NCBI RefSeq assembly: GCF_009766095.1
Contig: NZ_LMUD01000014.1
Span: forward strand, 367,461-408,085
Direction of reading: 5' to 3'
DNA from: Granulicella sp. S190
Lineage (GTDB): Bacteria > Acidobacteriota > Terriglobia > Terriglobales > Acidobacteriaceae
DNA length: 40,625 bases
Under the pieces are notes generated by a model. It was not told the origin of the DNA. It did no database searches and was given only the letters and a program-made list of their open reading frames with translations. This document shows positions 26,074 to 34,711 of this stretch, in pieces. Within the stretch, counting starts at the first letter, position 1, and every line of letters begins with the position of its first letter. Position numbers and translations under genes: made by a program.

Positions 26074-26967
26074 CTAAATTTTTTCGGCCGCCCTCATCTT
26101 GGCACTGCGCGACCGCGGATTTCTCATCTGCTCTTGCTCTGCCGCCACAACCGGCTTCTTCGTCAAAACCTCAAATACCTTCGCGTCCTTCGCCGCCTTG
26201 AACGCATCCTTCACCAGCCGGTCCTCCAAAGAGTGGAAGCTGATCAACACCAGCCTTCCTCCCGGCTTCAACAGAGACCCCGCGCTCTTCAGCAGCGATT
26301 GAATCTCTCCCAACTCGTTATTCACGCGAATCCGAAGTGCCTGAAAGGTTCTTGTAGCGGGATGAATCTTCTCGCCTTTCATTGGTGGGGCCTCGGCCGA
26401 TACGATTCGAGCCAATTCTGCTGTAGTCGTAATCGGCCGGGCCCTAACAATGGCTCTGGCGATTCTCCGCGACCTCCTTTCCTCTCCGAATTCGTAAATC
26501 AGGTCGGCGAGTTCGTTTTCGTCTTCCTGATTTACCACTTGCTCGGCCGTCTCCCCGCTGCGCGTATCCATCCGCATATCTAACGGGCCATCCGTCCGAA
26601 AACTAAATCCTCTGTGCGCCTCGTCCAGCTGCAGGCTGCTCACGCCAAAATCAGCAAGCAATCCATCCAGGCTCCCCGGCTCAAGCAGGCTCGAAGCCTC
26701 CGAAAACGCCCGCGGCTCAAACACCACCTCCGGCATCTGGTCTCCCAGCTCAGCCCGCAAGACCTCAAGCCTTGCTTTAGCCTTTTCCATCGCCTCCGGG
26801 TCGCGGTCAAAGCCAATCAACTTGCCTTTGCCGCCCAGCCTCTTCGCTATCTCCGAAGAGTGCCCCGCCAGACCCAGCGTCGCGTCAACCACCACGCCGC
26901 CCGGCCGCACATTCAAATACTCCAAAACTTCTTCTAAAAGAACCGGCACATGTTGCGGACTCTTCAT
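26074..26967 (-). CDS. rsmH: 16S rRNA (cytosine-1402 N4) methyltransferase RsmH
   Basis: S-adenosylmethionine-dependent methyltransferase (formerly MraW) that N4-methylates C1402 in the 16S rRNA decoding centre. The opening HVPVLLEEVLEYLNV is typical. The SAM-binding motif is VVDATLGLAGHSSEIAKRL (about 24-42), followed by LIGFDRDPEAM and the family segment GLLADFGVSSLQLDEAHRGFSFRTDGPLDMRMD. RTFQALRIRVNNEL and LISFHSLEDRLVK complete the signature. Its 297 residues are normal. It lies 46 bases after mraZ. A 210-base gap separates it from ftsL, containing a 9-bp inverted repeat (CGGGCCGGG at 25930, CCCGGCCCG at 26005). Confidence 0.97.
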   Translation of the reverse strand: MKSPQHVPVLLEEVLEYLNVRPGGVVVDATLGLAGHSSEIAKRLGGKGKLIGFDRDPEAMEKAKARLEVLRAELGDQMPEVVFEPRAFSEASSLLEPGSLDGLLADFGVSSLQLDEAHRGFSFRTDGPLDMRMDTRSGETAEQVVNQEDENELADLIYEFGEERRSRRIARAIVRARPITTTAELARIVSAEAPPMKGEKIHPATRTFQALRIRVNNELGEIQSLLKSAGSLLKPGGRLVLISFHSLEDRLVKDAFKAAKDAKVFEVLTKKPVVAAEQEQMRNPRSRSAKMRAAEKI

Positions 26968-27013
26968 AGTTCACCCGCCTTCTGTGCTGCCCCTGGGGGC
27001 CATCTTGCACTTG

Positions 27014-27475
27014 CTAAGCAACTGCCTTGGTCTTATCCGCGAACGCCATCAAATCCACATCCGTCAGCTCAACGGCTCCACTTGCCTTCTTCATCTCGGC
27101 ATCGAACAGCTCTGCATTCACAACTTCCAACAACGTCTGCGATCCCAGAACATTGACCTCGCCCGTCACCTTCGCCAGCTCCCGCAGCTTCTGCGGAATC
27201 AGCACCCGGCCCTGTGCGTCCATCTCAGCCATCTGGCCGTAAAAATTCGTTACGTCCTGAAACTTCTTCCGAACCGGATCCATCGGGGACATCTTCGACA
27301 GCGACGCCTCGATCTGCTCCCACTCCTTCAGCGGATAAACCTGCGCCCGCTTCCCATCCATGCTCGTTATGTAGAACTGGGGTCCGTACAGCTCATCCAC
27401 ACGACGCTTGAACTCGGCAGGGAGTTTTAATCTCCCTTTCTCGTCAACGCGTGTTGGGTGATTTCCCCGAAACAT
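27014..27475 (-). CDS. mraZ: MraZ: AbrB-like transcriptional regulator of the dcw cluster
   Basis: DNA-binding protein with two MraZ (AbrB-like) half-domains: MFRGNHPTRVDEKGRLKLPAEFKRRV at the start and AEMDAQGRVLIPQKLRELAKV at about residues 84-104, each with a D-x-x-GR turn. In other bacteria MraZ forms rings and binds repeated boxes upstream of its own gene to control dcw transcription. Its 153 residues are normal. GAGGTC precedes the ATG. It is the first gene of the mraZ-to-murG block; a run of 10-bp-spaced boxes lies 73-122 bases upstream. Confidence 0.97.
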   Translation of the reverse strand: MFRGNHPTRVDEKGRLKLPAEFKRRVDELYGPQFYITSMDGKRAQVYPLKEWEQIEASLSKMSPMDPVRKKFQDVTNFYGQMAEMDAQGRVLIPQKLRELAKVTGEVNVLGSQTLLEVVNAELFDAEMKKASGAVELTDVDLMAFADKTKAVA

Positions 27476-27798
27476 AACGACCTCGATACCTTGTCCAACT
27501 CAAATTCCGTTCAAAATCACTTCACGTCGTAGAATTTTGTATGTCAGGAACCTAGTTTGATCCACTAGACTCCAAAATCTTCTACTTCGTTCCACCAGCA
27601 TCGCCGAGCGCCTCCCCCCTGTAAAGAGTTAATTTGTGCAACTTCTGTGCAATTCCCATATTGAATTGTGGAAAACTCAGCACGTAGGGCGATCTAAGTT
27701 GAGGACCCCTACAGGTAGTGTTTACGCTTACGGTTCATACTCACTCAGTCACTTGCGGGCCTTGAATCGATCTGATAAGCGAAATAAAAGCGAAACTG
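27476..27798. other. mraZ upstream region without a gene
   Basis: 323 bases between mraZ and the DUF2127 gene. It holds the box array described separately and a short tandem (TGTGCAACTTC TGTGCAATTCC, 27636-27657). No coding frame here looks real. The promoter of the division block should lie here, but I could not fix a -35/-10 pair with confidence. Confidence 0.6.
27548..27597 (-). promoter_or_regulatory. Candidate MraZ operator: GTGGA-like boxes at 10-bp spacing
   Basis: On the minus strand the cores GTGGA (27591-27595), GTAGA (27581-27585), TTGGA (27571-27575), GTGGA (27561-27565) and a weak CTAGG (27551-27555) follow each other at exactly 10-bp steps. Known MraZ operators are short G-rich repeats at about one-turn spacing upstream of mraZ, so position and period fit. 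Binding by this MraZ is inference. Confidence 0.6.
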
Positions 27799-27809
27799 CT
27801 AGCTTTCGC
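27781..27809 (-). terminator. Possible intrinsic terminator at the end of the DUF2127 gene
   Basis: On the minus strand GCGAAA (27809-27804) pairs with TTTCGC (27795-27790) around an eight-base loop that contains the stop codon, and TTTTATTT follows. The stem is short, so confidence is moderate. It would shield the mraZ promoter from read-through. Confidence 0.5.
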
Positions 27810-28326
27810 CAAGCATCTTCTTACGGCGCAGCAACCAGATCAGGTAAGCCAGTACCCCTAAGTTAATGACTAACAGGCTAAGACGAAACCAATCAGGCCG
27901 CCGAATCAACTCATACAGCTCCCATGGCAAAAATGAGATCGTCAGAATCAACGTCAGATACTCAGCCCAGACCTTCTCCATCAGCAGGCCGATCCCTTCC
28001 GTCAATGCCAGCGCCGAGTAAGCAAATGTCGCCACGCTGATCTGTCTCAACCGGTGTGCATCAATCAGGTCGACTTTATCGAGCAGAAGCGCAACCAGCC
28101 GGCTCTCAGGATCGAATCTCAGCTTCAAGGCAAGTCGCATCACCTCATCGCCGATGTCTTTATGCAGCAGATGAATCGCGCCAGCACCGATACAGAAGAA
28201 GAAGATCGCCTTCCCCAGCTTGAAGAGCCCGATCAACAACAATCCACGGTCATGCACACCGGCAGGGTGAGCCCCCTTGTCCTGTGTCGGCATCAACTCA
28301 TGGCTGCTGATCGACTCTTTTAACAT
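27799..28326 (-). CDS. DUF2127 membrane protein
   Basis: 175-residue integral membrane protein that fits the DUF2127 family, whose function is unknown. Hydrophobic segments are at about residues 29-50 (LLLIGLFKLGKAIFFFCIGAGA), 95-115, 120-140 and 147-165. RGLLLIGLFKLGKA, LTEGIGLLMEKVWAEYLT and FLPWELYELIRRPDWFR are characteristic stretches. The N-terminal 25 residues are polar and probably cytoplasmic. GGAGCTT precedes the ATG. It is a single-gene unit, divergent from the fasciclin gene. Confidence 0.82.
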   Translation of the reverse strand: MLKESISSHELMPTQDKGAHPAGVHDRGLLLIGLFKLGKAIFFFCIGAGAIHLLHKDIGDEVMRLALKLRFDPESRLVALLLDKVDLIDAHRLRQISVATFAYSALALTEGIGLLMEKVWAEYLTLILTISFLPWELYELIRRPDWFRLSLLVINLGVLAYLIWLLRRKKMLGES

Positions 28327-28579
28327 AAGCTCCGACCTTCAGTTGACGAGGACTGCGTGGAATTGTCAACGCCCCCTTGGTAGTAGTCGTCGCTTCACAT
28401 CATCAACATCTTTCCGCTAACAGTTGCGCTCCACAATCAACATCGCGACGCACGGTCCAATCGGGAGCATCGCGGGCGTGGTGTGGTCAATCCACTCCAC
28501 TCAAGTGGACGTAGATGATTATGAGTGCCCCTGCAGGGAACGAGCTTCTGAAAATCAAGAACACAAAAGGACATTGAAA

Positions 28580-29134
28580 ATGAAGAAGACCTTCCTATCC
28601 ACCCTTGCAGTAGCCGCTCTGGCAATCTCCTCTCTCGCCGCAAATGCACAGAAGGACCCTGATGTTGGCGGCGCAGCCATGTACGCCAACAAGACCATCG
28701 TTGAGAACGCGGTCAACTCACCGATCCACAAGACCCTTGTCGCCGCAGTCAAGGCTGGCGGCCTGGTGGACACACTCAACAGCGCTGGTCCCTTCACTGT
28801 CTTCGCTCCGACCGATGATGCGTTCGCGAAGCTTCCCGCTGGCACCGTCGATACGCTCGTGAAGCCAGAGAATAAGGCCACCCTCGATAAGATCCTCACC
28901 TATCACGTCGTAGCCGGCAAGATCTCTTCCAAAGAACTTATGAAGATGATCAAGAAGGGTGGCGGCAAGGCCACTCTGAAAACAGTTCAGGGCGAAGACC
29001 TCACCGCAACTATGTCAGACGGCAAGATAATGCTGACGGATGCTAAGGGCGGCATGGCCACCATCACCACGGCCGATGTCTTCCAGTCCAATGGCGTCAT
29101 TCACGTCATCGATACCGTCCTTATGCCCAACTAA
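28580..29134 (+). CDS. Secreted fasciclin (FAS1) domain protein
   Basis: 184 residues: a signal peptide (MKKTFLSTLAVAALAISSLAANA, cleaved near residue 24) and one FAS1 domain. The FAS1 H1 box is seen in GPFTVFAPTDDAFAKLP and the H2 box in GVIHVIDTVLMP at the end, with LTYHVVAGKI between. FAS1 proteins are secreted or surface-attached and mediate adhesion; the ligand here is unknown. I start at ATG 28580, with AAAGGA ahead; the frame is open further upstream but that part is not protein-like. A clear terminator follows 24 bases after the stop, so this is probably a single-gene unit. Confidence 0.92.
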   Translation: MKKTFLSTLAVAALAISSLAANAQKDPDVGGAAMYANKTIVENAVNSPIHKTLVAAVKAGGLVDTLNSAGPFTVFAPTDDAFAKLPAGTVDTLVKPENKATLDKILTYHVVAGKISSKELMKMIKKGGGKATLKTVQGEDLTATMSDGKIMLTDAKGGMATITTADVFQSNGVIHVIDTVLMPN

Positions 29135-29157
29135 GAGTTTCCTCCGGCAGTTCCTTT

Positions 29158-29185
29158 AGGCGCCTCATAGGAGGCGCCTCTTTTT
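29158..29185 (+). terminator. Intrinsic terminator after the fasciclin gene
   Basis: A perfect 9-bp stem AGGCGCCTC / GAGGCGCCT with an ATAG loop is followed by CTTTTTC. This is a textbook rho-independent terminator. Confidence 0.88.
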
Positions 29186-29265
29186 CTGATCACACAAAAG
29201 CGCATCCATCTCTTGGTTTCAACCCCTCGCGCTTTCGCTCGTGGCACGTTATAACCAACTCAGCT

Positions 29266-29868
29266 ATGCGCCACACCTTTCACACCGAGCAGTGGCTTCC
29301 CTACCCAATCGATCTCGTCTTCGCCTTCTTCGCCAATCCCGAAAATCTGCCTCGGCTCATGCCTCTATGGCAGAAAGCTCGCATAGAAGAAATGACCGTT
29401 GCGCCGCCGCCATTGCGTCCCTCATCTTCCTCTGCGTCGCAACTCAGGAGCATCGCAGCCGGTGTAGGTACCAAACTCACCATCAGCTTTCGCCCCTTCC
29501 CTTACTCTCCTCTACGAGTTCCTTGGGAGGCCGAGATCGACGAGTTTATCTGGAACGATCATTTTTGCGACCGCCAACTCCGTGGCCCTTTCGCCTTCTG
29601 GCATCACTGTCACAGTACGTTTGCGAAGAGTTCTCCCAATGACTCTGGAGTCCACATCGAGGGTACGTTGCTCCGCGACAAACTCGAGTATGAGCTACCA
29701 CTTGGCCGACTAGGCGAAATTGCAAACAGCCTTCTCATCGCTCGCCAACTTCGTAGCACCTTCGACTATCGGCACGCTCGCCTAAACGAACTTCTGTCTC
29801 TCTTATCCCGCACTGATATCGAGCCAAAGCCTCTACGTGCAAGAAGCAGTTATCCACCGATAAGATGA
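29266..29868 (+). CDS. SRPBCC-family protein
   Basis: 200-residue protein of the SRPBCC ligand-binding fold, from a different branch than the three AHSA1-like proteins at 4.2-5.7 kb. The opening FHTEQWLPYPIDLVFAFFANPENLPRLMPLW is typical. WEAEIDEFIWNDHFCDRQLRGPFAFWHHCHSTF fits the central sheet, and a long C-terminal helix (LLIARQLRSTFDYRHARLNELL) closes the cavity. A Pro/Ser-rich insert is seen at about residues 46-60. No good ribosome site is visible before the ATG. Convergent with dxs, 39 bases apart. Function unknown. Confidence 0.8.
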   Translation: MRHTFHTEQWLPYPIDLVFAFFANPENLPRLMPLWQKARIEEMTVAPPPLRPSSSSASQLRSIAAGVGTKLTISFRPFPYSPLRVPWEAEIDEFIWNDHFCDRQLRGPFAFWHHCHSTFAKSSPNDSGVHIEGTLLRDKLEYELPLGRLGEIANSLLIARQLRSTFDYRHARLNELLSLLSRTDIEPKPLRARSSYPPIR

Positions 29869-29907
29869 GCTCTAAAGCGGTCCGCTGATCGTCGTCGATA
29901 AGCCCAC

Positions 29908-31800
29908 CTACGAATGCTTTGCCAGTACCTGCTCTATCATCTTGCTGAGGTAAGGCCTTGCCTTCTCCAGCGCAGCCTCTGCCGTCAGCCCATATCTCGC
30001 ACGTAGCGACTCAACCTTGCCATGCTCAATAAACGCATCCGGCCACCCTACTCTCACAACCGGAACCTGAAGCTCCAGCTCATTCAACGTCTCCATCACG
30101 GCTGAGCCAAATCCACCAGCCAGCACATGATCCTCCAACGTCACCACAAGCCCACAGCGGCTACCGAACTCATTCACACAATCACGATCCACCGGCTTCG
30201 CGAATCGAGGATTGATCACCGCCGCAGAAAAACCTTCCTGTTTCAGCATCTCAGCCAGTCGCTCTGCCTCCGGTAGCATCGCACCAAGGCCAAATATCGC
30301 AACATCAGCTCCATGGCGAATCACATCTGCCTTGCCAATCGAAAGCGCGACAGGTTGCGCCTTCACCGCAACTCCAGGCCCTGTACCGCGTGGATAACGG
30401 ATCGCACTAGGTCCATCATGCAGCATCGCCGTGTACATCATGTCGGCAAGCTCATCCTCATCTTTCGGTACCATGTGAATCAAATTCGGTACGCTCCTCA
30501 GATAGCTGATATCGAACAGCCCATGATGAGTAGGCCCATCATCGCCGCTCAAGCCGCCGCGATCCATGCAAAACACTACCGGCAGATTCTGCAGGCAAAC
30601 GTCATGGACAACCTGGTCGAAGGCGCGTTGCAAAAACGTTGAGTAGATTGCGCAAAATGGCTTATACCCCTTCGTCGCCATACCGGCAGCAAAGATCACT
30701 GCGTGCTCTTCAGCAATCCCCACGTCAAAGTATCGCTTAGGGTGGTGGGGCCTGAAGAGATCGAGGGCCGTGCCGTTTGGCATCGCCGCCGTAATCGCGA
30801 CTACCTTGTCGTTTGCCGTGGCAAGCTTCGTTAGAGACTCTGCAAAGATCTCGGAGTAAGTCTTCTGTCCTGTCGGCTTAGTCTCACCGGTTTGAGCGTC
30901 GTACGGTCCCAGCCCATGAAACTTTTTCTGCTTTTCTATCGCAGGCTGAAATCCTTTGCCCTTCTGCGTAATGGCATGCAGCACTACCGGCTTATTCTGC
31001 TGCTTCAAAAATTGAAAAGTCTCAATCAGCAGTGGCAGATTGTGTCCATCGATGGGCCCAAAATAGCTTAGGCCAAACTCTTCAAAGAGTGTACCGGGAC
31101 CGATCAACCCCTTCGCTGCTTCCTCTGCTTTCCTGGCGACATGACGCACAGTCTTGCCGCCAAAACGCTCTAACAAATCTGCAGCACGGTCATGCAGACT
31201 CGAGATCGTCGGATTCGTCACTATCTTGTGGAAGTACTCCGCGATCGCTCCAACATTCTTATCGATTGACCACGCGTTATCGTTTAGCACCACAATCAGC
31301 CGCTTCGTCTGAACAGCAATATTATTCAGAGCTTCAAACGAGATTCCATTTGTAAACGCTGCATCCCCGGCCAGCGCGACAATATGTTCCTTCCCACCCG
31401 ACATATCTCTGCCGACAGCCATTCCCAGTGCAGCGCTCAACGCTGTCCCTGCGTGCCCCGCACCATAGCTGTCGTGTTCGCTTTCTGTACGCAGCATAAA
31501 ACCGTTCAACCCACCCGGCTGCCGAATCGTATGAAATAGCTTCTCTCGCCCTGTCAGCAACTTGTGCACATAGGCCTGATGACTCACATCAAAGACAAAG
31601 CTATCCGTCGGGGTATCGAACACATAGTGCATCGCTAGCGTCAGTTCAACGACGCCAAGATTCGGACCGATATGTCCGCCCGTCTTTGCAACCCCCACAA
31701 TCAATCGCGCCCGTATCTCCTCCGCTAGCTGAGTCAGCTCCGGAATCGACAGCTTTTTTACATCTGCGGGAGAGTTAATCGTCTCAAGAATGTTGCTCAT
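29908..31800 (-). CDS. dxs: 1-deoxy-D-xylulose-5-phosphate synthase
   Basis: Thiamine-diphosphate enzyme joining pyruvate and glyceraldehyde-3-phosphate, the first step of the MEP isoprenoid pathway that supplies undecaprenyl carrier and quinones. The N-terminal part has TGGHIGPNLGVVELTLAMHYVF (His43) and DVSHQAYVHKLLTGR (His74). The ThDP motif reads GDAAFTNG at 145-152 with Asn173 in NDN; the usual motif is GDG, so the second Gly is Ala. The transketolase pyrimidine-binding domain has FDVGIAEEHAVIFAAGMA and RGGLSGDDGPTHHGLFD, and the C-terminal domain ends normally. Its 630 residues match the family. It is a single-gene unit, convergent with the SRPBCC gene. Confidence 0.96.
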   Translation of the reverse strand: MSNILETINSPADVKKLSIPELTQLAEEIRARLIVGVAKTGGHIGPNLGVVELTLAMHYVFDTPTDSFVFDVSHQAYVHKLLTGREKLFHTIRQPGGLNGFMLRTESEHDSYGAGHAGTALSAALGMAVGRDMSGGKEHIVALAGDAAFTNGISFEALNNIAVQTKRLIVVLNDNAWSIDKNVGAIAEYFHKIVTNPTISSLHDRAADLLERFGGKTVRHVARKAEEAAKGLIGPGTLFEEFGLSYFGPIDGHNLPLLIETFQFLKQQNKPVVLHAITQKGKGFQPAIEKQKKFHGLGPYDAQTGETKPTGQKTYSEIFAESLTKLATANDKVVAITAAMPNGTALDLFRPHHPKRYFDVGIAEEHAVIFAAGMATKGYKPFCAIYSTFLQRAFDQVVHDVCLQNLPVVFCMDRGGLSGDDGPTHHGLFDISYLRSVPNLIHMVPKDEDELADMMYTAMLHDGPSAIRYPRGTGPGVAVKAQPVALSIGKADVIRHGADVAIFGLGAMLPEAERLAEMLKQEGFSAAVINPRFAKPVDRDCVNEFGSRCGLVVTLEDHVLAGGFGSAVMETLNELELQVPVVRVGWPDAFIEHGKVESLRARYGLTAEAALEKARPYLSKMIEQVLAKHS

Positions 31801-31804
31801 TAAA

Positions 31805-31819
31805 ACCTGTTCTGCAGGT
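31805..31819 (-). promoter_or_regulatory. Small hairpin over the dxs ribosome-binding site
   Basis: On the minus strand ACCTG CAGAA CAGGT ends four bases before the dxs ATG, and the AGGT that could act as ribosome site is inside the stem. It could lower initiation. The 5-bp stem may be chance. Confidence 0.25.
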
Positions 31820-32069
31820 CTCGCTCACCGAGCGTCGCGTCCTGCCCCAAACACGTACCACATTCTCAACTCGGCTGAATGAGGTAGCCCTTAAGTATAT
31901 CAACCCACGCGCCTCTTCCTTGTTGCTTTTTATCCACCTTTTAGACATCCTGCTCGACATCTGCTAGCTGAGGGATCTATTCACAGGAAAGAGGCAGGGC
32001 AACGCAGCATCTTCAAAACCACAAAATGCCGCACTAGACCATTCAATAGCTAAGGTATCCTTCCTTCAC

Positions 32070-32876
32070 ATGATCCCAGCCGTCACCACCACTGGCCTGA
32101 CCCGCCGTTTCGGCGAGTTCACCGCAGTTCAGGACGTCAATCTTTCCGTGGCGCCCGGTCAGTTTTTTGGCTTTCTAGGCCCTAATGGAGCCGGCAAATC
32201 CACTACCATCAAGATGCTCACCGGTCTGCTCGCGCCCACCTCTGGCAGCATTCAAATTCTCGGCCTCGATGCCCTTTCCAACCCCACCGAGGTCAAGCGT
32301 CAGATTGGAGTTGTTCCCGAGGGCCTTGCCCTCTTTGGCCGTCTCACCGCAGCAGAGTACCTCCGCTTTGTAGGCCGCATGTACGGCCTGGACCAGGCAA
32401 CCACCGCCTCCCGCACCATCGAACTTCTCGAGTTCATGAGCCTCGCCGGGGAAACAAAAAAACTCATCACCGACTTCTCCCACGGCATGCAGAAAAAGCT
32501 CGCCCTCGCCGCCGCCGTCATCCATGGTCCTCGCATCCTCTTTCTCGATGAACCCTTCGAGGGAGTCGATGCCATCGCCTCCGGCACCCTCAAAGCCATG
32601 CTTCAGGGCATGATTGCCCGTGGAGCTACCATCTTTCTCACCTCACACGTCCTGGAAATCGTCGAGCGTCTCTGCACTCACATCGCCATCATCGACCGTG
32701 GCCACCTTATCGCCAGTGGGTCCCTCGAAGAGTTGCGCGCAGGCGTACAAGCTCGCATCCCCGAAGGCACCGTCGACAGCAGTCAGACTCTCACCCTCGA
32801 GCAGATCTTTCTCAACATAGTCGGCAGCGGTTCAAACGCCGTGCATCCTGAGCAGGAGCTCTCATGGCTGGGCTAA
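32070..32876 (+). CDS. ABC transporter ATP-binding protein
   Basis: 268-residue nucleotide-binding subunit. Walker A is GPNGAGKST at 37-45, the signature loop is the variant FSHGMQKKL in place of LSGGQ, Walker B is ILFLDEP, and the switch His is in TSHVLEIVERL. The general pattern is that of the ABC-2 type exporters (CcmA/NatA-like). Its 3' end overlaps the permease start by 13 bases, so the two form one transporter. The substrate is not deducible. The region ahead (31801-32069) is shared with the divergent dxs gene. Confidence 0.93.
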   Translation: MIPAVTTTGLTRRFGEFTAVQDVNLSVAPGQFFGFLGPNGAGKSTTIKMLTGLLAPTSGSIQILGLDALSNPTEVKRQIGVVPEGLALFGRLTAAEYLRFVGRMYGLDQATTASRTIELLEFMSLAGETKKLITDFSHGMQKKLALAAAVIHGPRILFLDEPFEGVDAIASGTLKAMLQGMIARGATIFLTSHVLEIVERLCTHIAIIDRGHLIASGSLEELRAGVQARIPEGTVDSSQTLTLEQIFLNIVGSGSNAVHPEQELSWLG

Positions 32877-34600
32877 CTTCTACTCCGCCCCCGCCCCTCG
32901 CCACACTGACAGCCGATACCGCCCCATGGACCTCTGCTCAAAGCCGAGCTCAGCTCGCTGCCCTCGCTCAACTCCGTTGGTGTATCTTCCGCAACGCCTT
33001 CCGGCGAAAAGGAGGAATAGGTGAGCTGGTCGCTCGCATCGTCTTTCTCCCCATTCTTGGCATCATCGCCATCGGTCCCATCGCAGGCGCAGGCTTCGCC
33101 GGCTACTACCTCGTCACATCGGGCAAGCTAAGCCTGCTGCCAGCCCTAACCTGGGCCGTTTTTGCTCTGTGGCAGCTCGTCGTCCTCAATATCTCTGCGC
33201 CTGGTCTCAGCTTCGATATCAACACCATCATCCGATTCCCCATCAGTTTTCCGCGCTTCCTCATCGCGCGTCTCTTCTTCGGACTTCTCTCTGCAGCGAA
33301 CGTAATCGGAACGCTGGCTCTGATAGCTGCCGACATCGGCATAGGCATCGCCCGCCCATCCCTTATTCCCTGGACGACTCTCGTTCTCATCCTCTACGCC
33401 CTCTCAAATATCTTTTTCACTCGCATGGTCCTTACCTGGGTCGACCGCTGGCTCTCAACCCGCCGCGCCCGAGAGCTTCTGACCGCATTCGTCCTCTTCG
33501 CCTCGCTCGGCTTCCAATACCTCAATCTCAACTTCAACCCCGGTCTTCAGAATGGTCGTCACCACGCCAACCATCTTCCTTTCCTCATCAAACTCTTTCA
33601 TCACGTCGAACCTGTCGCCGCGTTCCTTCCTCCAGGACTCACCGCAACCTCAATTACCAGCTCCGCCAGGGGACAGGAACTCAACTCTATCGCCGCACTA
33701 GTCGGTCTCATCTCGTTCGGAGCTCTTTTTCTTGCCGTCTACGCCGTACGTATGCATCGCGAATTCTCCGGAGAAAATCTCAGTGAACTCACAAAGCAGC
33801 CACAGATCCTCCGCGCTCCACACACCTCCACAATCGCCTCGCATCCTTCCTCCTCTTTCGTAAGCGCCAGAACGCTTGGCCTGAGCCCCACCGTCGCCGC
33901 CTGCCTGCAAAAAGAGCTCCTCTACCTTCGCCGCAATACTAACCAGCTCTACGGATTCATCGCGCCCATCTTCATGGTCTTTCTCTTCGCCAGCCGCATC
34001 GGCAGCAGTGGACGCTTCGGCAGCTTCGTATTCCCTGCGGCGGTAGCCTACTCCATCCTTGGCGTCTCCATCCTCTCCTACAACCTCCTTGGCATGGATG
34101 GCGCCGGCATCCAGTTCTACTTCCTCGCGCCCGCCCGTCTGCGAGACGTCTTTCTCGCAAAAAACATAATCGGCTTTCTACTGGGCCTCATAGAGTTCTT
34201 CTTGATCTTTGTCGTTGTCAGCTTCGTCGCCCAAGCTCCTTCATCTCTTCTCGCTTTCTCCACGTTCTGCTGGCTTCTCTTTGCCGCCTTCACCAACGGG
34301 GCCGTCGGCAATCTACGCTCTTTAGCCGCCCCAAAGAAAGTTGATCTCTCGAAGATCAGTCGCAAGCAAACCTCTCAACTCAGCGCTCTCATAGCCCTCG
34401 GTATCGTAGGAGCCTGCTTCGCTGTCGGCTATGGGGGCGTCGTTCTAGCCAACTTAGTCAATCGCCCATGGATCATGATTCCCTTCTTCCTGGCACTAGC
34501 CGTCGTTTCCTTTCTCTTCTACCTCGGGGTTCTCAGCCGCATCGATAGAATCGCACTTGATCACCGCGAACAGCTTGCCGAGGAGCTCTGCAAGACCTAA
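32864..34600 (+). CDS. ABC-2-like transporter permease
   Basis: 578-residue membrane protein, partner of the ATPase just upstream. After a Pro/Ala-rich cytoplasmic start, hydrophobic segments occur at about 65-85, 98-118, 140-165, 175-190, 280-297, and then about six more from residue 365 to the end. The middle part (about 300-350) is polar and probably cytoplasmic. The layout of two membrane halves in one chain suggests it works without a second permease. The substrate is unknown; a drug, lipid or polysaccharide exporter is possible. The start overlaps the upstream stop, so translation is coupled. Confidence 0.85.
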   Translation: MAGLTSTPPPPLATLTADTAPWTSAQSRAQLAALAQLRWCIFRNAFRRKGGIGELVARIVFLPILGIIAIGPIAGAGFAGYYLVTSGKLSLLPALTWAVFALWQLVVLNISAPGLSFDINTIIRFPISFPRFLIARLFFGLLSAANVIGTLALIAADIGIGIARPSLIPWTTLVLILYALSNIFFTRMVLTWVDRWLSTRRARELLTAFVLFASLGFQYLNLNFNPGLQNGRHHANHLPFLIKLFHHVEPVAAFLPPGLTATSITSSARGQELNSIAALVGLISFGALFLAVYAVRMHREFSGENLSELTKQPQILRAPHTSTIASHPSSSFVSARTLGLSPTVAACLQKELLYLRRNTNQLYGFIAPIFMVFLFASRIGSSGRFGSFVFPAAVAYSILGVSILSYNLLGMDGAGIQFYFLAPARLRDVFLAKNIIGFLLGLIEFFLIFVVVSFVAQAPSSLLAFSTFCWLLFAAFTNGAVGNLRSLAAPKKVDLSKISRKQTSQLSALIALGIVGACFAVGYGGVVLANLVNRPWIMIPFFLALAVVSFLFYLGVLSRIDRIALDHREQLAEELCKT

Positions 34601-34711
34601 ATCGCCTCTGACAAAACTGCAGCAAACCTGCGCTACACTAACCACCTTCACCAACCAACTACTCCAACTGGCCTCAAAGCAAGCGGAATAAGACATGAAG
34701 GGAAAAACAAG

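Noticed and set aside
27669..27679. DnaA-box-like TTGTGGAAAAC upstream of mraZ
   Set aside because: A single imperfect match without a cluster or origin genes.
28496..28509. Palindrome TCCACTCAAGTGGA upstream of the fasciclin gene
   Set aside because: Short, single copy, and no regulator nearby; could be chance.
28424..28579. N-terminal extension of the fasciclin protein
   Set aside because: A clear signal peptide and ribosome site start at 28580; the upstream residues are not protein-like.
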